Below are positions 22,006 to 35,600 of a stretch of DNA of 64,000 nt, piece by piece. Where the stretch lies: positions 248,001-312,000 of the forward strand of contig JADHYV010000014.1 of the NCBI GenBank assembly GCA_027604705.1, written 5' to 3'. This DNA comes from Allomyces arbusculus. Lineage: Eukaryota; Blastocladiomycota; Blastocladiomycetes; Blastocladiales; Blastocladiaceae. The translations under genes and the position numbers were made by a program. How positions within the stretch are numbered: the stretch's first letter is position 1; each line of letters opens with the position of its first letter. Below the pieces are notes generated by a model that made no database searches, had not been told where the DNA came from, and saw only the letters and a list, made by a program, of their open reading frames with translations.

Positions 22006-23701
22006 ATGGCGACCATGACGCTTGTGCGCACGCCGTACCGGCAGCTCTTGCCGTACGAAATTGCCATGTTTGCCGTCGCACTCGTGTTCTTGGCCGTGTG
22101 GGGCGCCCTGTGGCTCCGTGCACGCCGTCTTCGCGCGCGCAGTGCCGCGGAATCGAGTGGCAAGCCGGGTAGTGCCGGCAAGGCCGCGCCGTCGTCGCCG
22201 AAGCCGGTCCTGGCCATGGTTGCGGGCGTGGTCGCGATTATGGCGGTTTTGCTCGGGCTCGTGTTCGACAACAACTGGCACATTCGCATGTACTCGCACA
22301 GCGACGTGCGCACCGTGCGGCTCGGTGCCGTGACCGGCTCGTTTGCGTCGGTCATTGTGCGCGACCCGACGGCCAAGTCGATTACCGTGACGCTGACCGC
22401 ACCCGATGCCAAGAAATTTGATGTCACGGTGCCTGTGTCGCAGGATAATGATTTTGTCGGGATCGCTCGGTTCACGGGACTGTCGGGCGGTGCCGAGCAT
22501 GCCGTCCAGGTCAAGAACGACCGCGGCGAGGACGTGAAGCGGACCAGTGGCCAGGAGCTCAAGATCAAGACATTGCCGACCAAGAACCCGGACTCGTTCA
22601 AGGTCGCGTTTGGTTCCTGCAATTTGCCATTCCCGTACCGTCACGGCATGGCTGGGTTCAAGAATGTGCTCGACATGAAGCCCGACCTGTTTTTGCATTT
22701 GGGTACGTCTCCTCGCTGGCTCGTGGACAAGTGATTTTGCTGAATCTGACCCTCCGTTTTGGTCCAGGTGACTTCATCTACGCCGACGTCCCGTTCCAGG
22801 TCGGTGACTCGACGGAAAACTTCCGCCGCCTGTACCGCCGCAACCTCAACGACGCGTACTACATGGAGCTCGCACAGTCCGTTCCGTCGCTGCACATGTT
22901 TGATGGTATGTGTGAGCATGTTCTCCACTCTCCACCCAGTCTTGACCACAACTGACTCGCGGATAACCACTAGACCACGAAATCTTCGACAACTGGGTCG
23001 CTGCCGCGCCGCCCGTCCCATACGCGCCGACCGCGCTCGCCGTCTACCGCGAGCACGTGCACAATGCGATGCCGCACGAGGCCGACCCGGGCACGCCCAA
23101 CCCGGCGTGGTTCTACAACGTGACGGTCGGTTCCAACCTCGCGACCATCTTCATGTCCAACACGCGCGCGTACCGCAAGCCCGCGTCGACCCCGGCCGCC
23201 ACTTCCAAAGACCTCGAATCGGCTGACGCCACCTTCCTCGGCGCTGACCAACTCGCTGCCGTCGACGCCTGGCTGCAGGACGCGCAAAAGCGCAATGTCA
23301 TCTGGAAAGTGTTTGTCTCGTCGGTGCCATTCTCGCCCAACTATGTCGACCCGGATACCTGGTACGGCGCGCGCCGCGAACGCGCGGCGATCTTGAAGCG
23401 CGCCGATGAATTGGGTGTGCATAACTTGATTGTTCTCTCGGGCGACCGCCACGAGGTGGGCGTGTTTGAGATCCCGCGCAAGCTCGAGGGCGCGCGGTCG
23501 GTCGAGTTTAGCGTCTCGCCGCTGCACGCGTTCTACGACGATCTGCCGTCAATCAAGGAAGAGATTGAGCCTATCTTGTTCAAGGACGCCGGTGCGCGGT
23601 CGTACGCGGGCGCAATTGAGATTTCTGAGCAGGAGGTCAAGTTTGCCGTACGCCGCATGGGCGAGCCGCTGTATGATTTGACGGTCAAGCGGACCAAGTA
23701 G
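22006..23701 (+). CDS. PhoD-like membrane-anchored metallophosphatase
   Basis: Three exons (22006-22702, 22768-22905, 22974-23701) give 520 residues. Two hydrophobic segments near the N-terminus (about 15-40 and 65-90) predict membrane anchoring. The phosphatase core has FGSCNLPFP (about 203), HLGDFIYAD (across the first intron, about 230-240), DDHEIFDNW (across the second intron, about 278-288) and LSGDRHEVG (about 432), which together are the metal-binding pattern of PhoD/DUF3209-type alkaline phosphatases (D, D-H, H). The substrate is not predictable; the family hydrolyses phosphodiesters or phosphomonoesters. Both introns interrupt metal-ligand motifs, which strongly supports the splice model. 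The ATG at 22006 was chosen because it directly precedes the first membrane segment. Confidence 0.85.
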
Positions 23702-24070
23702 ACATGCGTGACGAGGCGGCGCTAGACGAAGCGGGGGAGAGACCGGTCAATCGCATACTCGCGTGCCTGCAGCGCACCGACGAGCTGCGTGACGGTCGCT
23801 CCCGTCGCCACAAAAGCGTTTCGGTTTTTTGCTTGGGGTGTCTCCAGGCCCGTCTGGACCTGACTAGGGTGTTATTTGGTATTTTGTAAGTGCTGTCCAT
23901 CCCTTCAACCAGAGCGTAGACGTCTCGCGATACAATCAATTTTGTTCGGATTCGAATCGATCTCTCCAACCGCATTGTCCAAAGTCCTGACTCGCAGCGA
24001 AGGTCAGTCCGACAACGAGTGCCTGCCAAATACCAGCAGTCCAATCCGATCCAACGTGCCACGAACCTCA
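23702..24070. other. Convergent 3' spacer
   Basis: About 370 bp between the stop codons of the PhoD-like gene (+) and MYCBPAP (-). No gene or repeat was recognised; it should contain both polyadenylation regions. Confidence 0.4.
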
Positions 24071-27000
24071 TCAGCAACCTGAACCAGCTCGAGCGTTAGT
24101 CACGATCCCTGCGTGCCGTCCGAAATCCATCGCGATCCCACGCACCATATCGTGCAAGTGCTCGCGGTACTGCTGCTCCAGCGCGTGCCGCTCGGGTGGC
24201 CACGTCTCAGGCGCGTCCATAGCCCCGTCCGCGGCCGGGAGCCCCACGGATGCCGTGAGACTGAGGCCGAGCGTCGACGGATCCTCAGCTGCATGCTCGT
24301 TAATTCAATGCTACGCCGCGAAATTGATGGCGGTGGAGAGCGGACCTTTTCCCTTGCTTCCAGCCGCTGTTGAATTTGCGGGCGTGTTCGCCTTAGCATC
24401 CTTGCTCGCCGCCCCCTTAGCGGGAGCACCGGCCCCGCCACCGGCTGCCGCGCTCTTGGCCGTGTCCTTGCCGGCCTAAACGTGGCGATGGTAATCAATC
24501 AACGATGCTCGATCAGGATGTGATGGAAAGCTCGACCACGTGCCGCCGCGCCCTTCTTGTCGAGCCCCTTCTTATCGGCACCGGGTACGTTCTTGCCTCC
24601 TAAATTCGTTTCGCAATCTCCGGTCAGCTCACTCCCGCTCCGCCGCAACCCGCCCACGCAACGTACCCGGCACCGCCGCAGCTGCGGCCACCGCCTCGGC
24701 AAGCGCCGCCTGCGCCTCGGCATCTGCCGCTGCATGCATTTCCGCGTCCACGGCAAACTTGCGCGTGCACGGCCGGTCGAGCGGAAGTCTCGCAAGCGCC
24801 GTCCGGATTTGGACCGCAACATCACCGACGGCGTCGCACAGGTCGACGACCGCGGCGCGCACGCCATGGAATGCCCGCGGCGGCAATATTTCGGGGGTGC
24901 GCACGAGAATCGCGTTCAGGTCGCGCAACGCCGATTCGCGCGCGTCAATGTCGACGAGGAAGTCAGTGAGCGCGTAGAGGTCCCGGATTGATCCGGAGAA
25001 GGGGGTCGTAGGGACTTGCATGGCGTGCGTGATGCGCGTGTATAGGTCGGCGAGGTCGGCGACGAGCGTTGGGGACCAGGGGATCTGGAAGGTCCGGGGG
25101 AAGTAAGAAGGCTGAGGCAGTATGAGCAAGAGTGGATCAGGATCACGTACGTTGAATTGGGAATTGGCCTGGTAGAACCGGTGCGCGGCCGCGTTGAAGG
25201 GGCGGAGCGATGACCGGAACGCGAGCGTTTCCCAGACGTTGTTGAGAATGGTGTTCACGGCCGACTTGGCGGCATGGTGAGCACTGGAGAGACATCGAGA
25301 AAAAAATGTCGGTGAGCAGTCGTTCCGGATCATGGGCGCCCGCAAGTCAGATGCGTACGCTTTTCGCGTAAGCTCGCGCACAAACTGCTCTCGCGCCGGC
25401 TTCAACGTATCGGGTTGCGTGCAAATGCCCTACCATAAACCAATTCAACATCGTGAACTCACCAAGACTATGCTTGCGGTCACGTACATCGAGCCGTAGC
25501 ATCAACCCTTGCACGTCAGGTCTCGCTTTGATCCTCCAGTCCTCGACGTACACGCCCGGCTGCATCGCCTTGAAAATGACGTGGAAATCAAACGCCGATC
25601 GCGGCAGCAATATACCGCGCACGACCGGAAAGTAGAACGTCGACGCCGACGCCGTGGGTGCTGGGGTTGCGTCAGAGCCCGGGAACGCGCGCGGCGGCTG
25701 TCGCTCCCAGCAAAAGTGCACGGCCACGTTGCCACGATTGTAGAGCGTCACGACCGACCCCGTCACTTCATGCACAACGCTCTCAAACGAGAGCGACGCC
25801 GTGCCGAGTGTCACGTCCAAAACAATTGACTCGGACACGGTCGTCGACGATGGACAAGGTGGAGCGTCGGGCTGCGAATCAGCGGGTTCGGCGACACCGG
25901 TATCGGGCCGCAGCTGGTGAAGGCGGTCGAGAAGTTGTTTCTGCTGGTGGCCGAGGGAGGAAGAGACACCGGTGCCGATCACAGACATGGGCTCGAGGCG
26001 CGACGACGCGACGGTTGGGTCCAGGTACGCCATGGCCGTGCGCAACTGCTGTTTGCGGTTGGCAAGGTAGGCTTGCTCGCCTTGTGATGGTCCGTGCGCA
26101 GGCGCGTGGGCGCGGCCTTGGTCAGGGTGGATGACGCGCTCGATGCTAGCAAAGCGTACACAAATCAGTCGGCCAAGTCGATTAATTTGCCATCAGCAGA
26201 AAAAATAGCACACCTCCGGGGGCCCGAGCGAGGGAGTGGAAGGTTCAGACCAAGCAGGTCGTGACCAATGCTCAGCCCAGTCATCCAGAAATCATAGTTG
26301 GCCTCGAGCACCTTGATGGCCTCCTCGACGAGCTCGCGCTCCTCCATGAACTGGCGAAACTCGTTGATCCGTGCCATCAGCAGTTCCTCGGGTCCCTACG
26401 CGCTCACGTGTTTGAGCAACGGGTTGGCTGCCGGACGCGAGAAATGAGAAACGGACGAACCTTGCCCACTCGGCTGGCCAGCCGCTGCTCCGTCTTGACC
26501 CAGCCAATGCTGTGCCGCTGCCAGTTGCGCAATGCTCGCTCCTGGCGCAAGTTTCTGGCACGATCACATCGCGAGGAGGTCAATGCCGCATCGATTCTCC
26601 ATTTGCCATTCACTTAACAACGCATTCGTACAGAAAATTGCGAAATAACGTAGGCCTCTGGTCACCATCGCGACTCTCCACCCGACTTCCATCCGCGGGT
26701 GTGCCCCCACCCCATGCGACGCGCTCAAACACCGGGTCGTACGGGAAATCGCCGTAGAGTAGCGTCGGCGTCGGCGGAAGCCGCTCCGAGTGCGGCCACT
26801 TGGCCGCGTCCTCCAAAAAATGGCCCAAGGCTGCATGATGGTGATGGTGGATGTTTTCGTGCAGGGAAGACGTGGGACGTGACAGCGCACGCGGCGACGT
26901 TGCTGCCGACCGGGCCAACGAGTCCGCCTTTGCCGAGGCTCGGTCAGAATGATTCGGCGCGCAAGAAGGGCGCCGCAGTGCAGCGCGCGTGGGTGGGGGC

Positions 27001-27077
27001 TCAGCAGTCGGAAACGGCGCCGCAAAGAGTGCGTCCGGGTCGAGCTCGAGTGCGGCCAATGTGGTGGGCGCGGCCAT
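24071..27077 (-). CDS. MYCBPAP: MYCBPAP (MYCBP-associated protein), flagellar
   Basis: Ten exons (27077-26632, 26554-26461, 26395-26214, 26145-25463, 25389-25359, 25283-25151, 25084-24667, 24599-24537, 24444-24346, 24288-24071) keep frame throughout and give about 788 residues. Exons 2-3 read LRNWQRHSIGWVKTEQRLA and ELLMARINEFRQFMEEREL, closely matching the N-terminal block of animal MYCBPAP. The central Ig-like region has VVTLYNRGNVAVHFCWER, then FYFPVVRGILLPRSAFDFHV and PGVYVEDWRI. The C-terminus has a Lys/Ala-rich linker and a final helix, ALEQQYREHLHDMVRG. MYCBPAP is tied to sperm flagella and the central apparatus in other organisms; a flagellar role here is inferred. The acceptor before 25389 and the junctions near 24537-24444 are the least certain. 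Confidence 0.85.
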
Positions 27078-27530
27078 GGTCGATGGATATCAAACTGTCG
27101 CCAGTTTCAGTGGCAATTATTTGCAGCGAGTTGCGGAGCAGCTGGTGTTATTCGTTGGCCGACAACTCGTTGCCGGTCACGGTAAGAGAAAGCGTGAGCG
27201 AGATGAGCTGATCAGCAATACGCGGTCTGCTGTTCTGCTCGCCACCACGTGCCGATTCTGGTCCTCCCTCTTTCCTCCTCCTCGCCTGTCTCCACACCGT
27301 CGCGACGACGACGACGACCGACATCGCAGCGGACCCTTCTTCCATCGACGCCAGTGCGTGTCCTGGCCAAAAGCTTGCTGCACCCTGCTCGCGGAGCGAG
27401 CTCAACCCTTTTCCAACCGCCTCGCTCCACGGGTCTTCCCGTCGCCCCAAGCACGCTCGACTCCGGCTGACCGCAGCCGCTCGTCCGGGCGCTATTCTCT
27501 GCAGCCGTTGCCGCCAACTCCGTCCGCACC
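27078..27530. promoter_or_regulatory. 453-bp bidirectional promoter, MYCBPAP / CDK1
   Basis: Spacer between the divergent ATGs of MYCBPAP (27077, -) and the CDK (27531, +). The half nearer the CDK is C/T-rich. I looked for a full RFX X-box palindrome and an MCB-type ACGCGT element and did not find a convincing one. Confidence 0.45.
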
Positions 27531-29065
<1,535 letters not shown>

Positions 29066-29540
29066 GTGTGTGAGTGTCGTCGATCGGTGCCGCACGTCGT
29101 GCCTGAGCGGTCGGGCTTACCTTGTCGTACACGAGCTCGCGCGCCCTTGATGGTGATTGCATTTTTGGGGTTGGTGGGTCCGCCTTGTGTGTTATTTCGT
29201 TGCCTTAATTTGTTTTTGTGAGTTGGCCTGTCCCCTCCCTCCCTCCCCCTTTTGCACATATGTCGTGGATACTGCTGCTTTATTGTGCCCTTCCTGCCTG
29301 TTTGATTTCTTGGGTCCAGCTCTTTCCCGGCTCTGTTTTCTTTTGCTTTGCTTTGTTTCGTTGGTCTGATCCTGGCGTTTGGTGGGGCGTCTGGTTGGCG
29401 TGTGTCATGAAATACATTTGCACATTTCACGGAACTCGTCCTCTCACTCTTCCCGCGCGCACCGCTCCACTTGCGAATTCCATAATAACGTGTGTATGGC
29501 TAAAGACTATGACAATCACTCTCCACCCCCTCTCGTTTCC
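29066..29540. other. Convergent 3' spacer
   Basis: About 475 bp between the CDK stop and the stop of the next minus-strand gene. T-rich and lower in GC than the coding DNA, as expected for 3' UTRs; no gene was recognised. Confidence 0.4.
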
Positions 29541-30274
29541 TTATTGCGACGCCGGCGACATCGCCTTCTCCCCCCACGCCTCGTCAATCCGCTTCACATA
29601 CGCCGGCGTCTTGGTCGGAATCACCTGGTGCGTGACCTCGGCAGGCCACAGCATTTGCTGGTCCTTGACCACATCCTTCAAGTCGAGCCGCTCCCACTGC
29701 GCTGTCAACGGCGGCAGCCGCGCGCCGCGCGCCTTCACTTCGTCGAGCGCCTTGGCTACGGCCAAAATCTTGCCCTTGACGGGATCGTACCCCTTGGCAC
29801 GGTGGTCCCGCGGGATGGGGAGGTCGTAAGCCTTGATCTTGCCCAAAGCGCGGTCGGCGTGCTCGTCGGTCGAGAAACCGGTCAGGGAGAGGACTTTGGT
29901 CCAGTGGTCGGGGCGGAACGTTGGCGGGCGCAGGTTGAGCGGGAGGGTTTGCATTTCCTTGGCCTAGAGACGGGCGGTCGGAGTGCACGGCGGGTCAGGC
30001 CAATGGGGTTGGCGATGGGGGGGGGGGGGAGGGGATTGCGACGAGAATTCCGACTGGCCAGCCGGCGAGCCCAGCAGTTCCCATTCCCATTCGCAAGAAA
30101 TGAAAAAGCCGGCTTGAATTAATTTCTGCATATTGCGCTCGCGCCGGTCGAGGGGGCCGGCCGGGTCGGTGGTATTGCTGTTGTCGATGTCGGTGCACGG
30201 ACCCGGATCGAATTGCTGCGCGTGACGACGGTCAGCGTGCTCTTGAGGTTGCGGAAAACATTGATCCTCGTCAT
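29541..30274 (-). CDS. Small protein of unknown function, possible mitochondrial presequence
   Basis: The last exon (29963-29541) encodes 140 clearly protein-like residues beginning AKEMQTLPLNLRPPTFRPDH and ending near PTKTPAYVKRIDEAWG. Upstream, an ATG at 30274 opens a basic, acid-free segment (MTRINVFRNLKSTLTVVTR...) that looks like a mitochondrial presequence and ends at a possible donor at 30202. Joining these two directly gives 164 residues in frame with an intron of about 240 nt, much longer than others here; an extra small exon may lie between. A 13-base C run (minus sense) sits before the last exon. Size, presequence and charge would suit a mitochondrial ribosomal or respiratory accessory protein, but I do not recognise the family. 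Confidence 0.45.
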
Positions 30275-30686
30275 TTTGCGGGGAGTTGCTGGCCGGTCGG
30301 ACGGCGGGGAAGTGGTCGAATGAACTGATTTTGGAGCTCGTGCTGGTCTGACCACAAGCCGGTTCGATCAACAGCTGTTCAAGGTGTTGTGAATCCACCG
30401 CAACTTCTGTGGCCTGGAGTGGAGAAAGGGTGTGACCTGTCCACCGCAGCACACATAGATTTGAGCGAAGTCCGATTCTGGCCCGGGGCCAGCGGCACTG
30501 TCTTCAAACAGCGGGGCACCGTCCTGCTTTGCGATTCCAGGTGGACAGAAACCAAAATCACGTTCTGTAATGGATAATTCACTTGCTCGTCCATCACGGG
30601 CAAGCGTCATCCGAGGTTTGACGGTCTTCACCAATCCATTCACACTGGCGCACGATGGGCCGGGGTGCGAGCTGCCCGATCACGAA
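30275..30686. other. Intergenic region, no gene seen
   Basis: About 410 bp between two minus-strand genes, containing the promoter of the small protein gene and the 3' end of the methyltransferase gene. Nothing else was recognised. Confidence 0.4.
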
Positions 30687-31603
30687 TCACCACACCATGG
30701 GCACGAGCCGCCACCGCTGCGCGAGGTATGCGTCCCACTGCTCGCCAAACTTGCCGCGCAGCGCCACCTCCTCGTCAACAATCCGCGCGTACGTAAGGCT
30801 CAATGCCACAACCGACACGAGACCCAGTCGCCACCCGCGCAAGCCGACCACGTACAAGTATCCGACCACAGCCAGTCCGAGCCCCGTGTAACTTGGGTGG
30901 GCCAGGTACGCGTAAGGACCCGTCATGATCAGCTGGTGGTCGGCAAAGATGCGCACCGCGTAGGTGAAGTGGTCGGCAAGCGTGGCAAACGACCACAGCC
31001 GCAGGTACGCGCCACATAGGCACACTACCGACATGGTCACTTCGTTGGCGGTCAGCGGCTGGTAGAGCGGCGAACACAGCGGCGGGCGGTACCCGAGCAG
31101 AAAACGGCGCAGGCGCGCGAGCGGGACACCGTACGGGACCCACGCGAGGTGGAGAGGGGCGAGCGCGGCAAAGAGGGCGATTGCCAGAGCGAGCGACGCG
31201 CTGTAGGTCATGACGAGGAGCATCATGTCGTTGACGTAGCTGGACTCGCGCAGTCAGTCGATGGATACTGCCACGGCGTACATGGCCTCCAAGATCGAAC
31301 GAACCTGTCCTGGAGCGACCCTTCGATATCGGGCGCGACCTGCTCATGCTTGAGTGCGGCCTCGCCCTCGGGCACGGCGTCTTGTGGCGGCAGACACACG
31401 CGCACCGTGTAGGCGAGCAACACCACGGTAAAGAGCAGCTTAAGCTTGTCGAGTTTGGGCGCATAGATACGGGTACCATCGCGCTCGACCGTGACGGGTT
31501 CTGGGTCGGCGCTGTCGTTGTATTGCGGGCCTTGGCGAGTCGCGCCGGTCGTGCGTCGCGTCAGACCACTGTCTTCGTGGCGGGGCTCGCGGCTGGTGGA
31601 CAT
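30687..31603 (-). CDS. ICMT-family membrane methyltransferase (isoprenylcysteine methyltransferase-like)
   Basis: Two exons (31603-31305, 31239-30687), joined in frame across a 65-nt intron, give 283 residues. About five hydrophobic segments are visible (one in exon 1, the rest in exon 2). The C-terminal signature GPYAYLAHPSYTG followed by RIVDEEVALRGKFGEQWDAY is the SAM-binding/catalytic pattern of the ICMT/PEMT superfamily (R/x-HPxY ... EE..L...FG..Y..Y). STE14-type enzymes methylate prenylated cysteine at the ER; this protein may be that or a paralogue acting on another small substrate, since HPxY lacks the usual preceding Arg (Ala-His instead). The start is the first ATG of the open exon. 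It is divergent from the P2 ATPase gene. Confidence 0.7.
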
Positions 31604-32625
31604 GATCGCTGTCGACGTTCCGAGCCAGGTATCGGATTCTGGTTCAAGTGGGATCAGGTTGCAGCGGGTCGAGCGGTGAAGACTGAGAGAGGATGTGAAA
31701 AAGGAAGCAGTTGCAACGACTTGATCGCCGCACCATGCTCTCCATCCGCGGGCCAACCATCAACTTATTGCAGTTATCTGAATGGACGTGTCCCGTCGCC
31801 ACGTCTGCCACGCGAGATCTCCTTCAACGCCGACCTGAAATGCCAGGAAATGCCCGCCGTCGCAGCGGACAAATGGCACGGCGCGCAGCATGGCCGACGG
31901 GCGCAGTTAGCGGCCATGGGCCCGCGCCATCCAACCGCTACGGAGAGCGGACCGTACGGGACGCCATCAAGGGTCTGTCCAGGACAGCACCGGCTCGAGC
32001 TGCCGCCGAGGGTGGGGGCAGAAGCGAAGGCGTGGCGAGAGAATCGCCAGCTGAGGCCGTCTTGCGGCACCAGATGCGCACCCGCGGGCCAAAAATATTG
32101 TGGGCACCGAGACGAGACAGCCTGACAGGAGACGCTTGTTGCGCCGCGGTCGCGTGATGTTTCTGTCAAGTCCACTGTTCCATCTCGGCTTCTCGAACAA
32201 AACCGGGGGGCGTCCCTGCCCAAGCCTTGCCGCTGCAGCACCACCAGAAATCTGATCTCGCTTGTTTTCTCCGAGCACGCCCAGTTCATTTCTGCCCACC
32301 TCCCCCGCTGCAGCCAAGGACCGTCCCGGCGTCGCAGAGCCCGCCACTGCCGACAACTCGGCGCAATCCGCTCGCGGCTGCCGTGCCATCACCCGCGCCT
32401 TGTGTTCGCCCAGCTCCAGCTCTTCGACAAAGGACACCAACCAACCAAGCAAGCGCGCACGCTTCCCCTCGCGCCACTCCCCCTCTGCCCACACGCAACT
32501 ATTTTCTTGGCGCGCGCCAAGCGTTTCGCCCTCTCTCTCTCCGCTCTGCTCCCCTGCGTGCTCCCAGTCTGTCGTCGACGTTGCCAATCCGCCCCATTCT
32601 CCCCGTATCGCTCCCACCGTCTGGA
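31604..32625. promoter_or_regulatory. 1.0-kb divergent region, ICMT-like / P2 ATPase
   Basis: Spacer between divergent start codons at 31603 (-) and 32626 (+). The part next to the ATPase gene (about 32280-32600) is C/T-rich on the plus strand, like a fungal promoter or 5' leader. No gene was recognised. Confidence 0.4.
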
Positions 32626-35600
32626 ATGGCTGTCGGCGCCCCGCTCCTGTCGGCGTCGCAAGAAGTCGTTTCGCTGCGCGCCATTGACGGCAAGGCTTCG
32701 TGCGTATTCCTGGCCGGCGTGCGCTGCCGTTGCTGTTGCCGCCAAATGACCGAGGACTTGGCCTTGCGCGCCTTCTACCCCACAAAACTCACCACGCGGT
32801 GCCATTCCGCTCATTAGCATCGAACACCTCGTCTCCATCCATGTCCAGGACCTGTTCGACATTGCCACCAACCCGGACATCACCGCCGCCGAGGTGCTGG
32901 CCGGGTTGCGGTACCTGATGGTCTACCGGATCCGCGGCGGCAAGATGCCCTCGCTCGACGCCGACGTCATGAAGCGGCTCGCCGACGCGCTCTTGCTCAA
33001 CATGGGCCACCGCGACAACGACAAGGGACTCTTCAAGCGGCTGTCGGTCGTGGCCAATGAGGCGTTTTGCCTGTTTGTCGAGTTTCTCGAAGAGGTCGAG
33101 GAGTTTCGACTCGCCGTCGCGGCCAAGTCGGCCGCCGACGTGCGCCACCACCTGCGGCTCGACAAGCGCGTGAAATCGAGTGCCGGCAAGGAAGTGCAGC
33201 AAATGGCCGTGCATGCGGTCCGGTTGCTACCCACGCTCTCGCCGCAGTTTGCCGATTGGAAAGACTTGGTCGTGCGCGACGGCATCGACGATGTGGAAAA
33301 GGCGTTGCGCGAGTTTGCTGACCTCGCCGTGCCCACGCTCGCGCCGTCCAAGGAGCGCTTGTTCCCGCCACCGGGTACGTTTGCTGCCATGCCCGAATCG
33401 TTGCCGGGTTCCCCGTTTGCGTGCGAAACTAATCGAATTGGATCGCTTATCCAGACCTCTACTTTGAGCGCACGATCAAAAAGGTCATCTACATGTTCAA
33501 GACCAGCCTCGACAACGGCTTGTCAAGCGACGCCGTCCCGGCGCTGCGCGAACACTATGGCAAGAACGACTTGCCCGAACCGCCGAAACCATCGATTCTG
33601 AAAATGCTCTTCGCGCAGCTGACCGACTTCATGGTCATTATCCTGATCATCGCGGCCATTGTCGAATTCATCATTGGCGAGCCGGACCCGGGTATCGTCC
33701 TGCTTGTCGTCGTCGTGCTCAACGTGGTCATTGGCTTCTCGCAGGAATTCCAGGCGAATAAGGCGCTCGAAGCCCTCGCGTCGCTGACCGTGCCCAAGGC
33801 GCGCGTCTTGCGCGACGGGAAAACCGAGGAAATCAATGCCGTCGAATTGGTGCCTGGCGACGTGGTCATTCTCGAAGAGGGCGATGCCGTGCCCGCCGAC
33901 TTGCGTATTGCCGAGTCGGCGCAGCTCGAGGTGATTGAAGCCATCTTGACGGGCGAGCCCATCGGGATCCTCAAGTCGCCCGACGCGATCCGGTCGAGCT
34001 CACGACGCATGCCCCTCGGCGACTGCAAGGGCAACGCGTTCATGGCGACCATGGTCGCGCGTGGCCGCGGTAAAGGCATTGTCGTGCGCACGGGTGCGCG
34101 CACCGAGGTCGGCAAGATCTCGTCGGCGATTACGGCCACGCCCGCGGTAGTGACCCCGATCCAGCGGAAATTGGCCAAGCTCGGGAAGATCCTGGTCGTG
34201 CTCTCGTTTGTGCTCTGCGCGCTCGTCGTTGTGATTGGGCTCGCGTGGAAGCGCGAGGTCGTGCAGATGATCAAGGTCGGGATTTCGCTCGCCGTGTCGG
34301 TCATTCCGGAAGGTCTTGTCGCCGTCGTCACCGTGACCATGGCGTTGGGTGTGCGCCGCATGGCGCAGCAGGCCGCGATCGTGCGCAAGTTGCCATCGGT
34401 CGAGACGTTGGGCTCCGTGACGGTCATTTGCTCGGATAAGACAGGCACACTAACCGAGGGGAAGATGGGCGCACAGGAACTGTGGACCGTCGACCAGCAC
34501 GGGTACGCATTCACCGAATCGACGGTGCTCGACCCGAATGTCGGCCAGCTCACGGACCGCCAAGGCAACCACGTTGCAACGGAAATGCAGTCGCCCATGG
34601 TGCAACTCGCGATGATGGTCACGGCGCTGTGCAATAACGCGGCTGTCGCCAAGCAGGACGACGGGTCCTGGAAGGCTGTCGGCGACTCGACCGAAGTAGC
34701 CATGGTCGTGGCGTCGCAAAAGGCGCAGCGGTCGAAGCAGCACTTCGAGGCCCACGGGTGGGCGCGGATTGGCGAGAATGCGTTTGATTCGGACCGCAAG
34801 GTTATGTCCGTCGTCTACACGCACGAAGGTAACGGGTTCGTGCTCGCCAAGGGCGCGCCCGAGGCTGTCTTGCAGCGTTGTGTCGGCGTTGTCGAGCACT
34901 ACGACGGCGCCACGGGCTTGCGCGGTTCCGGGGCCGCGATCGACCAGGGCGAAATGATGAACGCGATCAGCGATGCGTCGGCGGCCATGGCATCCAAAGG
35001 TCTGCGCGTGCTCGGTCTCGCCGTGCGCGCCTGCCCCGCCGACGTGGACACGGCCACGGTCGAGTGCGAGTGGCTGTTCGTCGGTTTGATTGGTCTGATT
35101 GATCCGCCGCGCAAGGGCGTTCGCGAGTCGGTCGAAATGTGTAAGACGGCCGGCATCAAGGTGGTCATGATCACGGGCGACCATATTGCCACGGCGACGG
35201 CGATTGCGACGCAATTGGCGATCTTGGACCCGAGTAATCCGGCCGAGAACCGCGCGATCCGAGGTGCCGAGTTGGACTTGCTCTCGGACGAGCAGATTGC
35301 GTCGCTGAGCCCGTTCCCGAACGTGTTTGCCCGTGTCTCGCCCGATAACAAGCTCAAGATTGTCAAGGCGTTGCAAAAGATGGGGCATTCGGCTGCCATG
35401 ACCGGTAAGTTTTGTTTTTTCTTCTTCCTCTTTCGTTTAGTCGGAAAGCATGCAACGCAAGGCTGACCATTGACCGTTTGATTTTCAGGTGACGGTGTCA
35501 ACGACGCTCCCGCGATCAAGGCCGCCGACGTGGGCGTGGCCATGGGCATTGGTGGCACGGAAATCACCAAGCAGGCCGCCGATATTGTCTTGGCCAACGA

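Noticed and set aside
25359-25500. Alternative MYCBPAP intron using the GTACGT donor near 25478
   Set aside because: Also in frame (acceptor before 25399), but gives a shorter segment than in animal MYCBPAP; the GTGAGT donor with acceptor at 25390 was preferred. Not settled.
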